From Karalla daura (lineage: Eukaryota > Chordata > Actinopteri > Chaetodontiformes > Leiognathidae), in NCBI GenBank assembly GCA_029224185.1, contig CM055194.1, positions 26,075,364 through 26,139,363 on the forward strand: a DNA stretch of 64,000 bases, read 5' to 3'. A program made the translations under genes and the position numbers. Under the pieces are notes generated by a model. The model made no database searches. It saw nothing but the letters and a program-made list of their open reading frames with translations, and was not told the origin of the DNA. Positions 1 to 11,790 of the stretch are shown piece after piece (position 1 is the stretch's first letter; every line of letters begins with the position of its first letter).

Positions 1-552
1 CCTGTCCCTGCCCCTGCCCCTGCCCCTGCCCCTGTCCCTGCCCCTGCCCCTGCCCCTGTCCCTGCCCCTGCCCCTGCCCCTGCCTGCCCCTGCCCCTGCC
101 CCTGCCTGCCCCTGTCCCTGCCCCTGCCCCTGCCCCTGTCCCTGTCCCTGTCCCTGCCCCTGTCCCTGTCCCTGCCCCTGCCGCTGCCGCTGCCCCTGCC
201 CCTGTCCCTGTCCCTGCCCCTGTCCCTGTCCCTGCCTGCCCCTGCCCCTGCCCCTGCCCCTGCCTGCCCCTGTCCCTGCCCCTGCCCCTGCCCCTGCCCC
301 TGCCCCTGTCCCTGCCCCTGCCGCTGCCCCTGCCCCTGCCCCTGCCCCTGCCCCTGCCCCTGTCCCTGCCTGCCCCTGTCCCTGCCCCTGCCCCTGTCCC
401 TGCCCCTGTCCCTGTCCCTGTCCCTGCCCCTGCCCCTGCCCCTGCCCCTGCCTGCCCTTGCCCCTGCCCCTGCCCCTGCCTGCCCCTGCCTGCCCCTGCC
501 CCTGCCCCTGCCCCTGCCTGCCCCTGCCCCTGCCCCTGCCCCTGCCCCTGCC
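1..552. repeat. CCTGCC/CCTGTC hexamer array
   Basis: About 92 hexamer-length units of CCTGCC with CCTGTC variants and occasional shortened CCTG units run from the first base of the window, so the true left end lies outside. The plus strand is almost purine-free apart from one G per unit. The 81-codon frame at 458-703 (a run of proline and leucine) is an artefact of the array. Confidence 0.97.
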
Positions 553-617
553 ATCTCTCTGTCAGAATACACAGTTATCCTGTAGATATTCAGAACAAGC
601 TGAGAAGCTGTTTGGAA

Positions 618-756
618 GAGTGAAGCCTATGTGTGGTTGCCAGATCAGCATGAAAGGAGCCAGATCAGAGTGTAATATTCCCACAGCTACAAACAAGATT
701 TAGAAGAGACTCTGAAGCTCTGATGGAACCAGATTTCATAGCTTCTATGTTAACAG
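618..756 (+). repeat. Dispersed repeat family 1, copy A
   Basis: This copy contains the family core GTTGCCAGATCAGCATGAAA, then a segment reading AATATTCCCACAGCTACAAA, then GCTCTGATGGAACCAGA and CATAGCTTCTATGTTAACAG. These blocks recur in the same order in other copies in the window. It directly follows the CCTGCC array. There are no recognisable terminal inverted repeats or poly-A tail, so the class (SINE, MITE or other) is unknown. Confidence 0.85.
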
Positions 757-2439
757 AGAACAGAGGCTCCATCCCACCGTTCTACAGCTCTGCTAAGTGG
801 CAGACTGTGAGCGTGTCCTGGCTCTGGACGCTGTCCTCCTGCTGCTTTCTCTGCTGTCGCTGCTTTGTCGAGTCCCACGCCCTCTGTGATGGTTTCGTCC
901 AATCAGAGACGCTCGCTGTCTCATCCAATCAGCAGCCCCTGCTCCTCCTGCACGCCGTCTTCTCTGAGCTTCCATCTTTGATTGACAGTCAGCGCTGCAG
1001 CCAGGAGCTACTGCTCCACTGCTTCTCTGCAAGCTGAGCAAAGAGGGACAGTCGTCTGCACAACTCCACTCCCACTGCTGAGCTCCTCCTGGGTTCTTTG
1101 ATCGTTGTGTGAAAATTCAATGTTTTCCAAGTAAATGTGTCACTGGCTTCACAAAGCTGCAAAACAAAGATTCTCCTGATGATCCCCTGAGCTCATCATG
1201 CCCTTCACTCCTGTACAGCCACCTAACCTACGTGATTATTCAGCGTGTCAGAGTCTTTAAGCTGCACCAATCAAAGTGAAAATGCAGGAAGTTTCAGACT
1301 TTAATAGCAAATAAAGGAGCAGAGAAACAGGAGCGGGAGAGCCGTGTCCCTGCTCCGTAAAGCTGCACTGAATCAATCAAACCCGAGAGGAGGCGATCGC
1401 CTATCACTGATAGCTGCAGGCCAGAAGTACACAGCACCAGGCCGGGCAAAAACTAAATCTAAAGGCTGATCTGCTTCCTTGTTTGGACGTCATATGAGTT
1501 GCTACATACCTGGTTGTGATTTAAATCAAGGTCATTAACTGCAATGTGTTGGAGGAGGCAGAAATTGGGACATTAATCCAGAGGAGAGAGTTATCTGCCT
1601 GTGGAGGTGTGATCAGAATGCAGCCGCTCTGGATGGAAGCAGATGAAGGATGCGACAACAAGCCTGTGTCACCAAACATTATCTTCCACAAGTTTTGCAC
1701 ATAACTCCTGAACTATTCAAGATGTCACCGCAGGAGGAAAATCTCCCTCTTGTTCCCTCGAGCCTCATTTTGTCTTTATGGCGCTGCTTCTGTTCTCTTG
1801 CTGCACACCTGCACTTCACAGGAGTAATGGAGGAACCAAAGGGTAAAATCTGGGGCTGTAAATCTACAGGTTTGATTTGTTTGTCTATTGGTAAATAAGC
1901 TAAGTGTTTGCTGCTCTGCTCTCATTCTTCCTCTCCATCGCCCACCGGCCTCTTCTCACGTCTTCACGTCAGGACTTTGTGTTTGTCCACTTCAGTCCAG
2001 GGTCTGGTTGGTAGATGGCCACAGGAACCTGGTTTAAGTCTAACCTGGCTGTAAACATGTTTTGTGTCCTAGTTTTAATGTGGACTCAGTGAGGAATGTG
2101 TTGCACAGCAGCCAAGTGGTCATGTCTGGTACTGCAGCTTGTGGCTTTGTCTTTGTTGGGTTGTTCTGTTAAACCCTCAGCGTTGTTCCATGTAAAAAGA
2201 CGAAGCTGTGACCATGTCCATAAACGTCCTGCACCTATGAGCCACACTGACAGCCGTTCAGTGGCTAAAGAGGCCTGAGCCACCGAGACAAGTGGAACGA
2301 GAGAGAAACAGTGACTGAACGCAGCAAAGAGAGCAACGTCCCGAAGGAAACATTCAGAGCCTGGCACGACTCTAATTCATTTTAGATGGACTCCATCATG
2401 TGTTAAAATATGTGCATACAATAATAAAGATCATAATAA
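757..2439. other. Unique DNA without a recognised gene
   Basis: No exon, RNA gene or tandem repeat is recognised. Two CCAAT boxes in the same orientation (899-903 and 925-929, each reading CCAATCA) lie 26 bp apart in a pyrimidine-rich stretch, which could suit NF-Y but is weak evidence for a promoter. Short open frames on both strands (for example 793-1041 minus) have no recognisable domain. Confidence 0.6.
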
Positions 2440-3780
2440 TATCATTTTCCGTTCCTACAGTCGCCTTCACGCTAATTAGTGTCATCTTGCTGTTGCATTA
2501 CCAGGACTATTATGGTCTGCGCAGGTATTAATTAGAGTGGTGCATCTGCAGCTTGTGGCAAAGGTAAATCCCTTTGTTGGGAATTAGCAGGTGTAGAAAA
2601 TGTGTGAGCTCCTTCTATTTCGTGCTGTTGTCCGTGTCTAAACATCGACCTGCGCCTCCTCCGCCGAGTTCTGCTCTGCAGGTTAGAAAATCAGATTAGA
2701 TCTGAGTGTGTAAAATGGGATTTCTCTCCACATCAAACTTAAATTGTGAGCCGAGGAGATTAGCTAAACTAAACCCAATCTAATTTCAGCTTCGCAGTCC
2801 AATTTGCATATTCTGCAGCTCTGAAATGAGGATGATTCACCTTTTACACTTTCACAGATGGGATCATCAAGGATCAACCGATGCATCAGTGTATTTAGAT
2901 TTTCCTTTTTTCCGGCATTAAGTAGCTTTTGATAAAGTCTTAATTTCCTTACTACATCATTATTAGTGTTTGATACCAATGAGCCATCTGGCAAATGTTA
3001 AAGCACAAGCAGATAAGAATTCATAATGAATACGCTCGACTCTATGACAGATTGCAATAAAAGAGAGGGGCTGTGACAATTATCGCAGAGACAGAGCGTG
3101 AGGGCATTTGACAATGTGGCAGCGCTGCACGTGCTAATTGCAAAGCTGCTCATATATTCCCACAATCTGAGCGGCCGTCACCACTCCTCCCCGCGCAGCC
3201 TCCTCAGCTTTTATGTTTCCTCCGGTCGGGTTCGGCTGCGCCCGTCAGAACGCCTGTTTGAATGGATTTTTTATTTAGCGGTTCAATTGAGTTCAGTGAT
3301 ATAAAACACGAGACCTATAGCACTCTCCCACCTACACACGGTGAGAATGAATCCAAATAGTTCCATTTCACAGCCTCGTCGGCTCCTCCCCAGCACCACC
3401 TGTCATCGGGACATTTTGCAGCAATATCAGAGGAAACACTTTGGAGATTCTGAGCTGTGTGCTTTCATCAGTGTCCCTTAATTAAATCTACCTTTCCCCA
3501 GGCTCTCCCGTGATCTCTGCAAATAAAATACAGAGTAAACACACCTAATTAAAGAAGTTAAAACACAACCCAACCTGGTTCTGCCTCCGTGTCAGTGCCT
3601 GGCAGATCTGCAGCGGCTCCGCATCGTTCTCTAATTCCTCCCGACTCACATCTCACTGCAGCCTAAAATCATGTGTCATTAGTAAATTACACAGGTGCCA
3701 GACTGAGTTATCATCTTGAGTATGAAAAGCTTCATAATAACCTAAGGAGGTGCTTCTAAAACGGTCCTATCTTTTAAGCT
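2440..3780. promoter_or_regulatory. Candidate conserved non-coding block
   Basis: The stretch is repeat-poor, AT-rich, stop-dense in every frame and full of homeodomain-type TAAT cores (for example TTAATTAGAG near 2530 and CCTAATTAAAG near 3545). It carries a perfect POU octamer ATTTGCAT at 2802-2809 and short runs such as GTGCTAATTGCAAAG near 3130. This texture is typical of vertebrate conserved enhancers in gene deserts. Conservation is inferred, not shown, because no alignment was possible. Confidence 0.45.
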
Positions 3781-3919
3781 AAATGAACACGCCACACTGA
3801 TATGAGATTATCCAGCTTTAGAGCAGACGTGTTGCCCGCAGGCCTGCAGCCAGTTTATGATGCACTATTTTCCTCTAATCTTTTTCAACCTCAACAAGCA
3901 CGAGGAGACGTTGAAAGAG

Positions 3920-3944
3920 AGAAGAAGAAGAAGAAGAAGAAGAA
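3920..3944. repeat. (GAA)n microsatellite
   Basis: A run of about eight GAA units lies inside a purine-rich stretch. On the plus strand it reads as a lysine run in the 3802-4188 frame, which I consider non-coding. Confidence 0.9.
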
Positions 3945-4340
3945 TGTGTTGCAGCTCCACATTTTCAAAGTTTCCTATCCCCCCCAGTGTTTTCTTTTTC
4001 TAGCTGGCAGCTCTTCCAGAGGACGGCGTGTCTGCTCGGAGGCAGAAGCAGCTGAGGTTCATCTGCAGCAGCATTCAGCACCTGCACCGTTCAAACAAAA
4101 AGCTGGATTCATATCTACAAAACCAACAAGCACATTAACGTTAATTAGAGCAGGTAAAAGTACACCTGGAATTAAAGAAGATAATTAGGCTTATGATACT
4201 GATTCTGGGCTAATTGTTTTCAGTCCTTTGTATAAACGATGAAATCAGATTAATCTCAATCGTGGTTTTGTCGCCCTGCAGACGCACAGACCCGCGACAC
4301 GACCCCCTGATTGGTGCAGAGGGCAGTGACATCACCATGT

Positions 4341-4375
4341 GCCCCCCCCCCCCCCACACACACACACACACACTC
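4341..4375. repeat. C tract followed by (CA)n
   Basis: About 14 C residues run directly into about ten CA units. The C-run/CA-run composite recurs at 38091-38171 and 46702-46768. Confidence 0.95.
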
Positions 4376-5140
4376 AAAGCAACACAGAGAAGCAGAAACA
4401 TGTCATTTAAAGAGAGCAGACAGTACATCTGCAGGAACTGGAGTTCATCGGAGGAAAATAAGGTTTCATAACCTCAGGGTTCGATACGAGAAAAGCAGAA
4501 AACAGATCCATAAAAATGCAACATTATTCTGTGTGGATGAATAAATGTTTACACCAGGAGATTTAACATGAAATGGATGAAACAAGTCTTTGTGTGCTGC
4601 AGTGAATGCATGCCGAGTCCATGTGAGATTAAGAGTAAGAGCAGCGGCTCCGACACATCCACAGAAACACGCTTCATTCCTCACACTGAGGCGAGCAAGC
4701 AGACTGAAGTATTCAATCAAGATCAAAGGGAAAAAGAGTGGAACAGGTGATGGAGAGAGTGTAAGGGACATGAACAGGTCGAGAGCTGAGACGTTTACAG
4801 CCGACAGTCATCAAACTAATTCAGCTCCTCAAGAGGACACGCGTGTTCGCACACACTCCCTTATAATAAGAATAATAATAAAACAATGAAATACATAAGA
4901 TTAGTTTTTTTTCTGTTGTGTTGCTTTGTGTTTGTTGTAAATCTGTTGTAATCTGAAAGCTACGAATCATCAGTTTGTGATTCTGCTACTTGTGTTTTTC
5001 ACATTTCTAGGGTTAATAGAAACAAATCTTTCAGTAAGAAGAGTAATTTCAGCTCTAAGGTTGGTAAATGTGATGTGTGTGTGTCTATGAGGACTCCTCC
5101 AATAGCAGAATGACTGAGAAGCACACAAAGACACAAACAC

Positions 5141-6204
5141 TCAAACATGTTTACGACTGTGTGTGTTCCCATTCACTAGGTTTTTGTACTGGATCCTGTT
5201 GAAAACATTGCCAGTGTGGTGTCTTGCAGTGTGTCACAGCCTGTGATTGTAGGTCCCTACAAGGCTGCGAACCAGATGACTCTTTCAGGGGTATAATTTC
5301 TGTTTTTTTTCCCCATTTCTTATTTATATGATGCCAAAAATATGCTCCCAGGGCTATCGTTTTTCTGTGACTGTTTGCAAAAGCGGAGCGCGAAGGGGAT
5401 TTATCTTCTTGACCCATCACACAAAGACAATGAGCTGCAGAATAGCAGCGTCCAACAGGGAGGACCCGCCCGTCCTCAGATGCTGGGGCCTGTCTCTGAG
5501 CAGCTCCAGACTCATGTTACAGGTGAGGAGCCATCACGGTCTGGGCCGTGCTGCGGAGCTGCTGCCAGCCATCACTGCCCCTCACAGCGACGTCGGCTTG
5601 TCTTCCGCTTCAGGTTTCTGGGCGTCAGGTTGAGTATCTGCAGCAGCAGCAGCGACAGGACAAAGCAGCCCCCCCACGCCCCCCCAGTCCCAGTCCCAGC
5701 CTCGGTCTGGTCTGCGGCAGCTGAACTGGAGCTGTGTGGAGGCTTGAGCAGCGTTCGCCCCGGGGCTGCGGCTAATGGTTTACTGACTCCCCGACAGACC
5801 CTGGGGCTCCAGCTGCTCTCACCTTGTCAAGCTGCGCTCATTAACTCCTATAAGTCCTGGAGAGATGCTCGGTCCCACTCTGCACGACTTACAGGTGCAG
5901 CTGCAACTCTGACAAACACGTTCTCGGGCTAAAGCTCTCGCTCGGATCACTGTTTGTTTGTTTTCAAGCTGGACATAACTCTCTGCCCGTCTGCTGCCAT
6001 GAAAACAGATATTTGCTGCTGTATTTGTGTCTGAGTAATTGTTGATCAGTGCTTCAGGCCATGTTTGTATCTGTTACAGTGGACGGAGCTGCCAGATCCT
6101 GAACTGAACTCTCAGCTACTCCCACAACTCTGTCTGAACAAGCAGGTCATTTGGCAGCTTTAAAGTCAGATACTTTTAATAACAGACAACGGGAAAAAAT
6201 CTAG
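5141..6204. other. Unique DNA with a 196-codon open frame of unknown meaning
   Basis: A plus-strand frame runs 5342-5932 without low complexity except a short serine run from (CAG)5 near 5641. It has no recognisable domain, no signal peptide or membrane segment, and no convincing splice or Kozak context. Its first third (about 5290-5450) looks conserved in texture on both strands. In 64 kb one such frame can arise by chance, so I do not call a gene. Confidence 0.5.

Positions 6205-6247
<43 letters not shown>
6205..6247. repeat. (TA)n microsatellite
   Basis: A perfect run of about 21 TA units is followed by T-rich sequence. It is self-complementary and a likely cruciform or slippage site. Confidence 0.97.
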
Positions 6248-6250
<3 letters not shown>

Positions 6251-6470
6251 TTTAAATAGATACATTTGTGATTCTAACTATATAAATGATCAATGTTAAC
6301 ATGTTTGGGAAGTAAGTAAAAAGATGTGCAGCCCAAGTGACAAGAACATGAGCGAGTGAGACCGTCACGTCAGGAGTTACATTCTCCAACGCTCAGAGCT
6401 CCTCTCAGATCAGAGATGATCATCCAGCTCCATTCATGGCTGCTTCTGCTCGGACCCCTGACCAGAGACA

Positions 6471-6966
6471 TGTCCTACAATATGTCCCATAATTTGTCCT
6501 GTAAGATGTCATATAATACATCCTATAATATGTCCTATAATATGTCCTACAATGCATTCTATAATATGTCCTTTAATATATGTCCTATAAAACATCCTAT
6601 AATATTTCCTATATGTTCTATAATACTTCCCGTAGTTTGTCCTATAGTATGTGCTATAATATGTCTTTTAATTTTTTTAATACATCCTATAATTTGTCCT
6701 ATAATCTGTCCCTTAATATGTGTTATAATTTGTCCTATAATCTGTCCTATAAACTGTCTCTTAATCTGTCCTATAATCTGTCCCTTAATATGTGTTATAA
6801 TTTGTCCTATAATTTGTCCTATAATCTGTCCCTTAATATGTATTATAATCTGTCCTATAATCTGTCCTATAATCTGTCCTATAATCTGTCCTATAATCTG
6901 TCCCTTAATATGTGTTATAATCTGTCCTATAATCTGTCCTATAATCTGTCCTATAATCTGTCCTAA
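6471..6966. repeat. 12-bp minisatellite, TGTCCTATAATC type
   Basis: About 41 unit-lengths of TGTCCTATAAT(A/C) run through this stretch. The left half is diverged (TGTCCCATAATT, TTTAATATA, 10- to 14-bp spacings). The right half, from about 6840, is nearly perfect TGTCCTATAATC. The gradient suggests recent expansion at the right end. Open frames here (6356-7024 and 6580-6966 plus) simply read the array as SYNL/ICPI repeats and are not genes. Confidence 0.95.
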
Positions 6967-7084
6967 AACGCTCGTCTCTCAGAGGGGGGGCAGCGACTCA
7001 GCGTCAGCTGCAGCAGAAGTTTGACAGAGGTGGAAAGTCAAGTTAAACTTTCCAAAGCTGGAATCTACAAAGGTTAAGAAGAGC

Positions 7085-7610
7085 GGCTGATCTCCGCTCT
7101 CGGGGCCTTTTGAGTCCATTTCAGTGCCTCAGAAACACATGAAACGATCCAAACATGGAGGTGATTTATTACATGAGCGGCGAGCGGCAGGAGGCAGCAC
7201 AAAGGGAGATTGGAGGAAGATTACAGTGATGAAATAGTCAAATTTATTATCTTGACAGCTGGATATTCCAATTTCTTTGCCGCTGAGCCATGTAGATTTT
7301 CCAGAGTGCAAACACGTTTAAGTACTTCTTCAGAGTCAATTAAATCAGATACTAGTTAAATTATCATTTTTATTAACCTACAGGTTCACAGTTTTGTAAT
7401 TTTAATCACTATTGGAAAGACTATTAGAGCAGCTTTCCTGTGAAGACAGAACGAAGGGTCATTCACAGAGCGGCAGAATTAATCACACAATGTCACTTCA
7501 AATCTACCTTTCAATTCACTTTAAAGCTCGCTCTGTGATTTACATGTGCATGGAGAATTATCAGTGCTTAGTTAGAGGAGAGATTAGCAGTGCGGCTGGG
7601 CTCCAGGAAA
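7085..7610. promoter_or_regulatory. Candidate conserved non-coding block
   Basis: Two repeat-poor segments (about 7120-7320 and 7400-7610) contain TTATTACATGAG, AAATTTATTATCTTGACAGC and GAATTAATCACACAATGTCA, typical of enhancer-rich desert DNA. Frames at 7129-7311 minus and 7412-7615 plus have no domain. The call rests on sequence texture only. Confidence 0.4.
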
Positions 7611-7715
7611 CCTGAGCATCTCACCTGAACCGCCCAGAGATCAGTCAAACCTGCAGTTCAGCTACTGTCAGTAATACCACAACTCATCTGCTGCCCCTCG
7701 GACCTGTGGAGCCTC

Positions 7716-7819
7716 CACCCCTGGCCCCCGGCCCCCCCTGACCCCCCCCTGCCCCCTCCTGCCCCCCAGCCCCCCCCCCCCCCCCCCCCAACCCCCACCA
7801 ACCTCCCCCAACCCCCCCG
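7716..7819. repeat. C-rich low-complexity tract
   Basis: Long C runs, up to 22 in a row, are broken by T, A or GA. On the minus strand the runs are G4-capable. The glycine-rich minus-strand frames at 7668-7883 are artefacts. Confidence 0.95.
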
Positions 7820-7988
7820 ACGCTGTTTGTGTTGCGAGCCGCCTTCCAGAGCGTGGACAGTAAATAATAAACCAAGAGAACATTAACCTTTACTTGTGGA
7901 GCTAAGACGGAACCTCAATTAACAAGAGTAAATAATCCTTGTGATTGTTCCTGGACGCTTGATCTCCACCGTGGCCTCATTAAATGGA

Positions 7989-8072
7989 GCGTCCACACAT
8001 AACGTCCACACATAACGTCCACACATAACGTCCACACATAACGTCCACACATAACGTCCACACAAAACGTCC
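7989..8072. repeat. 13-bp tandem repeat, AACGTCCACACAT
   Basis: Six to seven near-perfect 13-bp units each carry an ACGT core. A loose CA-rich run follows at about 8078-8095. Confidence 0.95.
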
Positions 8073-8139
8073 TAACCCCACACACACACACACAGCCGCA
8101 GCTCAGCACAGGGGCACCCACGCAAGCGCTCACGCCGCT

Positions 8140-8140
<1 letters not shown>

Positions 8141-8172
<32 letters not shown>
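8141..8172. repeat. (CA)n microsatellite
   Basis: A perfect run of about 16 CA units. Confidence 0.97.
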
Positions 8173-8175
<3 letters not shown>

Positions 8176-9130
8176 CAGTGAGATCACTCTCAACCTCCTC
8201 CTAAAAGCTATGTCAACACTACAGCTGAATGGGATGGGTCAGACCACGTCCTGGGTGTGAAAACACGTCTGATGGTTCTCAAAGTGAGCTCAGTCATATT
8301 TCAGCAGAACAAAGATCGAATGGACAGATAGATCTCTGGGTGTCATCTGCTTTAACTGGTTTCAGTCTCAGGATGAAAAGTGTTTCATCAGCCAAACAAA
8401 CTTCATTGATTCGTCTGGAGTTCTCATCGGGAAATTCATGTTCCAGTTCCAGCACCATGTTGGAATCTAACGGAACCAGTTCCTCCTCACAAACCAGTAA
8501 AGCTAAACGTCACGTCTTCTTGTGCTCGTGCTCCAGGTTTCTCCAGGACCAGGCTGTTCCCTGGAGGCTGATGCTACGTTAAGATGTGAACAACCACATC
8601 AACAGTTTGGACTGGAACATTAGTTAAACATAGTTTAGTGCCTGAAACTGAACAAAGAGTTTGAAAAGACCGATAAAGTTTTCTGTTTTGGTGAAACTCA
8701 ACAATTCAGTTAATTAAATCTCACAGGGTTTTTATGTTACACATGAAATTGTTTGTTTTCAGTCAATTCAAATGGAACTGAATAAAAAGTGTAAGGTAAA
8801 GTCAATGTTTGTGATTTCTAACTAAATGAATTAAAGCCAATTATAAAGGCAGCACATAAGCAGCCTCGGCCTCTCGTCTGAAGGTTGTTTCATTCATCTC
8901 CAGCGAGCGGCGCTGACCTGAGGTGATTAGCAGGTGAGTTGTTTATAGAAGAACCAATGACTTTGGCCTTCAACACATATTGAAATATCCATTGAGGAGC
9001 TGCTCAGCCTGAAAGAAGTTAGACAAACAAGAGCACAGGGTATTTGTAGCTGCATCTTATGCCAACGATCGGAACGCTGCTGGAGCCGACAAACATCAGA
9101 AACTTCCAGACGGGTTGTTTGAGTGTGAGA
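8173..9130. other. Unique DNA, no gene recognised
   Basis: The stretch is ordinary unique sequence. The plus frame at 8229-8582 (117 codons) is serine-rich without a recognisable domain. The AT-rich stretch 8640-8860 is stop-dense. No RNA gene or repeat is seen. Confidence 0.55.
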
Positions 9131-9488
9131 CCAGAATCCAGGCCCAGGATCCAGGCCCAGGATCCTGGGCCAGGATCCAGGCCCAGGATCCTGGCCCAGG
9201 ATCCAGGCCCAGGATCCAGGCCCAGAATCCAGGCCCAGGATCCAGGCCCAGGATCCTGGGCCAGGATCCAGGCCCAGGATCCTGGCCCAGGATCCAGGCC
9301 CAGGATCCAGGCCCAGGATCCAGGCCCAGGATCCTGGCCCAGGATGCAGGCCCAGGATCCAGGCCCAGGATCCAGGCCCAGGATGCAGGCCCAGGATCCA
9401 GGCCCAGGATCCAGGCCCAGGATCCAGGCCCAGGATCCAGGCCCAGGATCCAGGCCCAGGATCCTGGCCCAGGATCCTGGGCCTGGCT
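9131..9488. repeat. 13-bp BamHI-site minisatellite, GGCCCAGGATCCA
   Basis: About 27 units of a 13-bp motif carry GGATCC in nearly every copy. Variants carry CCTGG in place of CCAGG or ATGCAGG in place of ATCCAGG. Because 13 is not divisible by three and the unit lacks stops, both strands stay open in several frames and read a 13-residue peptide period (QAQDPGPGSRPRI and relatives). These frames (9019-9666 minus, 9059-9586 plus and others) are artefacts. Confidence 0.97.
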
Positions 9489-9789
9489 CTGCACTACAGA
9501 CAACAGCTACTGAAACACAGACACAGTTCAAAGCTGTTAAATGGCTGCACTGCCTCTGGTTCCTGCTTGTTCCACATTTCCACTGAAACCAGAAGATCAA
9601 GACTGGAACTCTCCTGTCCTCGTCTGTTCCTGGCCAAGGACGCAGAGTGATGACGTGAAACATCATCTCCCCTGGAATGCGAAATCTGAAATGTCCGATT
9701 TTGAAATGAAGCTGACAGACGTGTGAATCTGAACAAAGGCAGATGTGATGTACATCGCATTTCCCACCTCCAGTAGAAGTGAAGGGGAC

Positions 9790-9950
9790 GTAAAGTCACA
9801 TGATCGTTTCTGCGAGTGGAAGGTAAGCCAGCCAATCAGAGTGGAGAGTGGTTGCCAGATAAACATGAAACATAGTGTCCACAGCCACAAACAGGACTGG
9901 AAAATAGACTCTGGGCTATTACTGATGAAGCCAGCGTCCCATAGCTGATG
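9790..9950 (+). repeat. Dispersed repeat family 1, copy B (diverged)
   Basis: The copy shows the longer 5' part of the family (AAAGTCACATGATCGTTTCT, then AGCCAATCAGAGTGGAG), then GGTTGCCAGATAAACATGAAA, CACAGCCACAAACAGGA and CCCATAGCTGATG. It is more diverged than copies A, D, J and K. Confidence 0.75.
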
Positions 9951-10723
9951 TTTGTGGGTTAAGAGTCGATTGATAGATTCATTGTTTAACAGGCAGACTT
10001 GAACAGACGACGCTGCTTTTCATGCTGATTCTGGAACTGGAGGCCACATGTTCCCCGCGGGCGCTCTGGTAATTGTGATCAATGGTGAAATAATCAGCGA
10101 ATCCATCTGTATGAAAATAATCCTTGGTTTCAGTTTTAATCCAACACAGCGTTTGTTTTTAATCTGGACGAGTAAAGAACAGAACCGTGTCGCGCTGCTT
10201 TCATCCTCCCTGGACGAGGCCGATCTAAACGCTGCGATTACACCCACAGAAACAGTAGAAAACAATAGAGCAGATCAGACCTGATGTTACAAACACTGCA
10301 GAATGGAACATGTCTGGATCTGTCCCACTGGGGGACATTTCTAGTTTTACAACAAAGGTGAGAGACCGGCGTCCAGACACATCCAACGTGTCAGATTAGA
10401 AGACGTTTTAAACACTTTAAAAGCTCCAAACGGCTGCAGCTGCTCCTCAGCGGACACGTGAACTTATTTGTGGTCATAATGCAGTCAAAGCAGATTTGGT
10501 TTCATGCTGTTTGCAGGTTGGAATTGGTTTAAATAGGCCATAGGAAATTGACTCCATTTAATCTGAGCATTGAAATGTAGACCGTGTAATCAGTTCTCGC
10601 TCACATGTGGGCCAAGATAAGACTGGTTTTATTTGTGTGTAAATCTATCCTGAGAGGCCTCATTCTTGGCTGTGGCTTTAGTAAGCCATGCCTCCGAGCT
10701 ATCGCAGCGTGTGTGTGCAACTC

Positions 10724-10773
<50 letters not shown>

Positions 10774-11340
10774 CATAACTGGTCCTTCACTGGGTCCCCA
10801 CCCTCTGCCTCAGGATCCTTGTGTAATTGAGAGATGATCTGGGCATCGCACACAAAGCCTGGTCACACCGCCTCAGGAAGTGAGCACAATAATCTTTGTA
10901 ACAAGGCGAGGAAGCCTCTTCCTCTCACATTGTGCAAATAAGGAAATGTGACTCAAGGGGAGATAATATAATTCCTTAAGTGTGTTGTTCAATAGGAGAG
11001 GAAGTTCTTAAACTGAGACACCAAACTGTTAAACCAAACCTGTGTCGTCTTAAACGAAATCTAGAATAAAAATGGTTGTTTCAGAGATTAACCACAATCT
11101 GTTACTGAGCAAAGATATTCAGCAGGTTCTCAGACACCCTTCGTCCTCAGTCTCTGATTCCTCCAGCTCAGCAAAGCTCCAGTTAGCAGCTATGCTGCTT
11201 AGACACAATATAATATGATCATTTTATATATTTAGTTTTCTTTAGTTTATACAATACAGGATTGTAGACCAGAATCTGAGTTCTGACAGAACCAGAGCTC
11301 CAGTGCTCCATCCAACCATCCTACGTCTCCTTTAAACTCC
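9951..11340. other. Unique DNA, no gene recognised
   Basis: AT-rich unique sequence is interrupted by one GT microsatellite. Stretches such as 10880-11000 have conserved-element texture, but no exon or RNA is recognised. Confidence 0.5.
10726..10771. repeat. (GT)n microsatellite
   Basis: A perfect run of about 22 GT units follows GCGTGTGTGTGCAACTCTGC. Confidence 0.97.
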
Positions 11341-11790
11341 TCTAAACACGCACAGAGTGATAGAGCATGCAGAGCGCTCCAGCCAGAGCTGCACAGGAAG
11401 ACAAAACGCGCAGGCAATCATTTGCATGAATATCTGGAGCTGAGGTGGTGCAGACACGATGCATTACAGGGAAAACTTGATTGCGAGTTGTCACCTGAGC
11501 CTCATTCCTGTTAATTACATCTGTTGTGTTGACATATATGCATACAAATGGCTGATTTGACGAGCGGATGAAAAGGAGTTCATTTGAAAAACTACAACAA
11601 AGCCATTTGTTCCTGGCAAAACAGCTCACTCTGCGTGACAAATCATGCCTCAGTCTTATGAATAATTCTCAAATTCTGAGCAATCAACTTTTAAAGATAT
11701 CGTAAATCCTGTTTAAATAGGCTCATTCATTACGTGGTGGATATGGAAGGGATGCTAATAAAGCGCAGCATCTGAAACAGTGTGTCTGGC
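11341..11790. promoter_or_regulatory. Candidate conserved non-coding block
   Basis: Dense AT-rich regulatory-looking sequence contains a perfect POU octamer ATTTGCAT at 11420-11427, CTGTTAATTACATCTG near 11509, TATGCATACAAATG near 11537 and GGATGCTAATAAAGC near 11751. It is free of simple repeats. The minus frame at 11342-11641 has no domain. Among the blocks here this has one of the strongest conserved textures, but no alignment was done. Confidence 0.5.

Larger units (their letters stand above)
3781..5140. other. Unique DNA with small microsatellites, no gene
   Basis: This stretch holds a (GAA)8 tract (3921-3944) and a poly-C/CA tract listed separately. The rest is unremarkable unique DNA. 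Frames at 3802-4188 and 4466-4771 show no domain and overlap simple repeats. Confidence 0.6.

Noticed and set aside
1..552. Telomeric or subtelomeric satellite
   Set aside because: The CCTGCC/CCTGTC hexamer is not the vertebrate CCCTAA repeat, and a single array at a window edge gives no support for chromosome-end position.
4470..4495. tRNA B-box-like GGTTCGATAC
   Set aside because: There is no matching A box at the right distance and no cloverleaf, so it is taken as chance.
9019..9666. Collagen-like or proline/glycine-rich frames around the 13-bp array
   Set aside because: Both strands and several frames are open over exactly the array limits, which shows an array without stops rather than a collagen-type gene.
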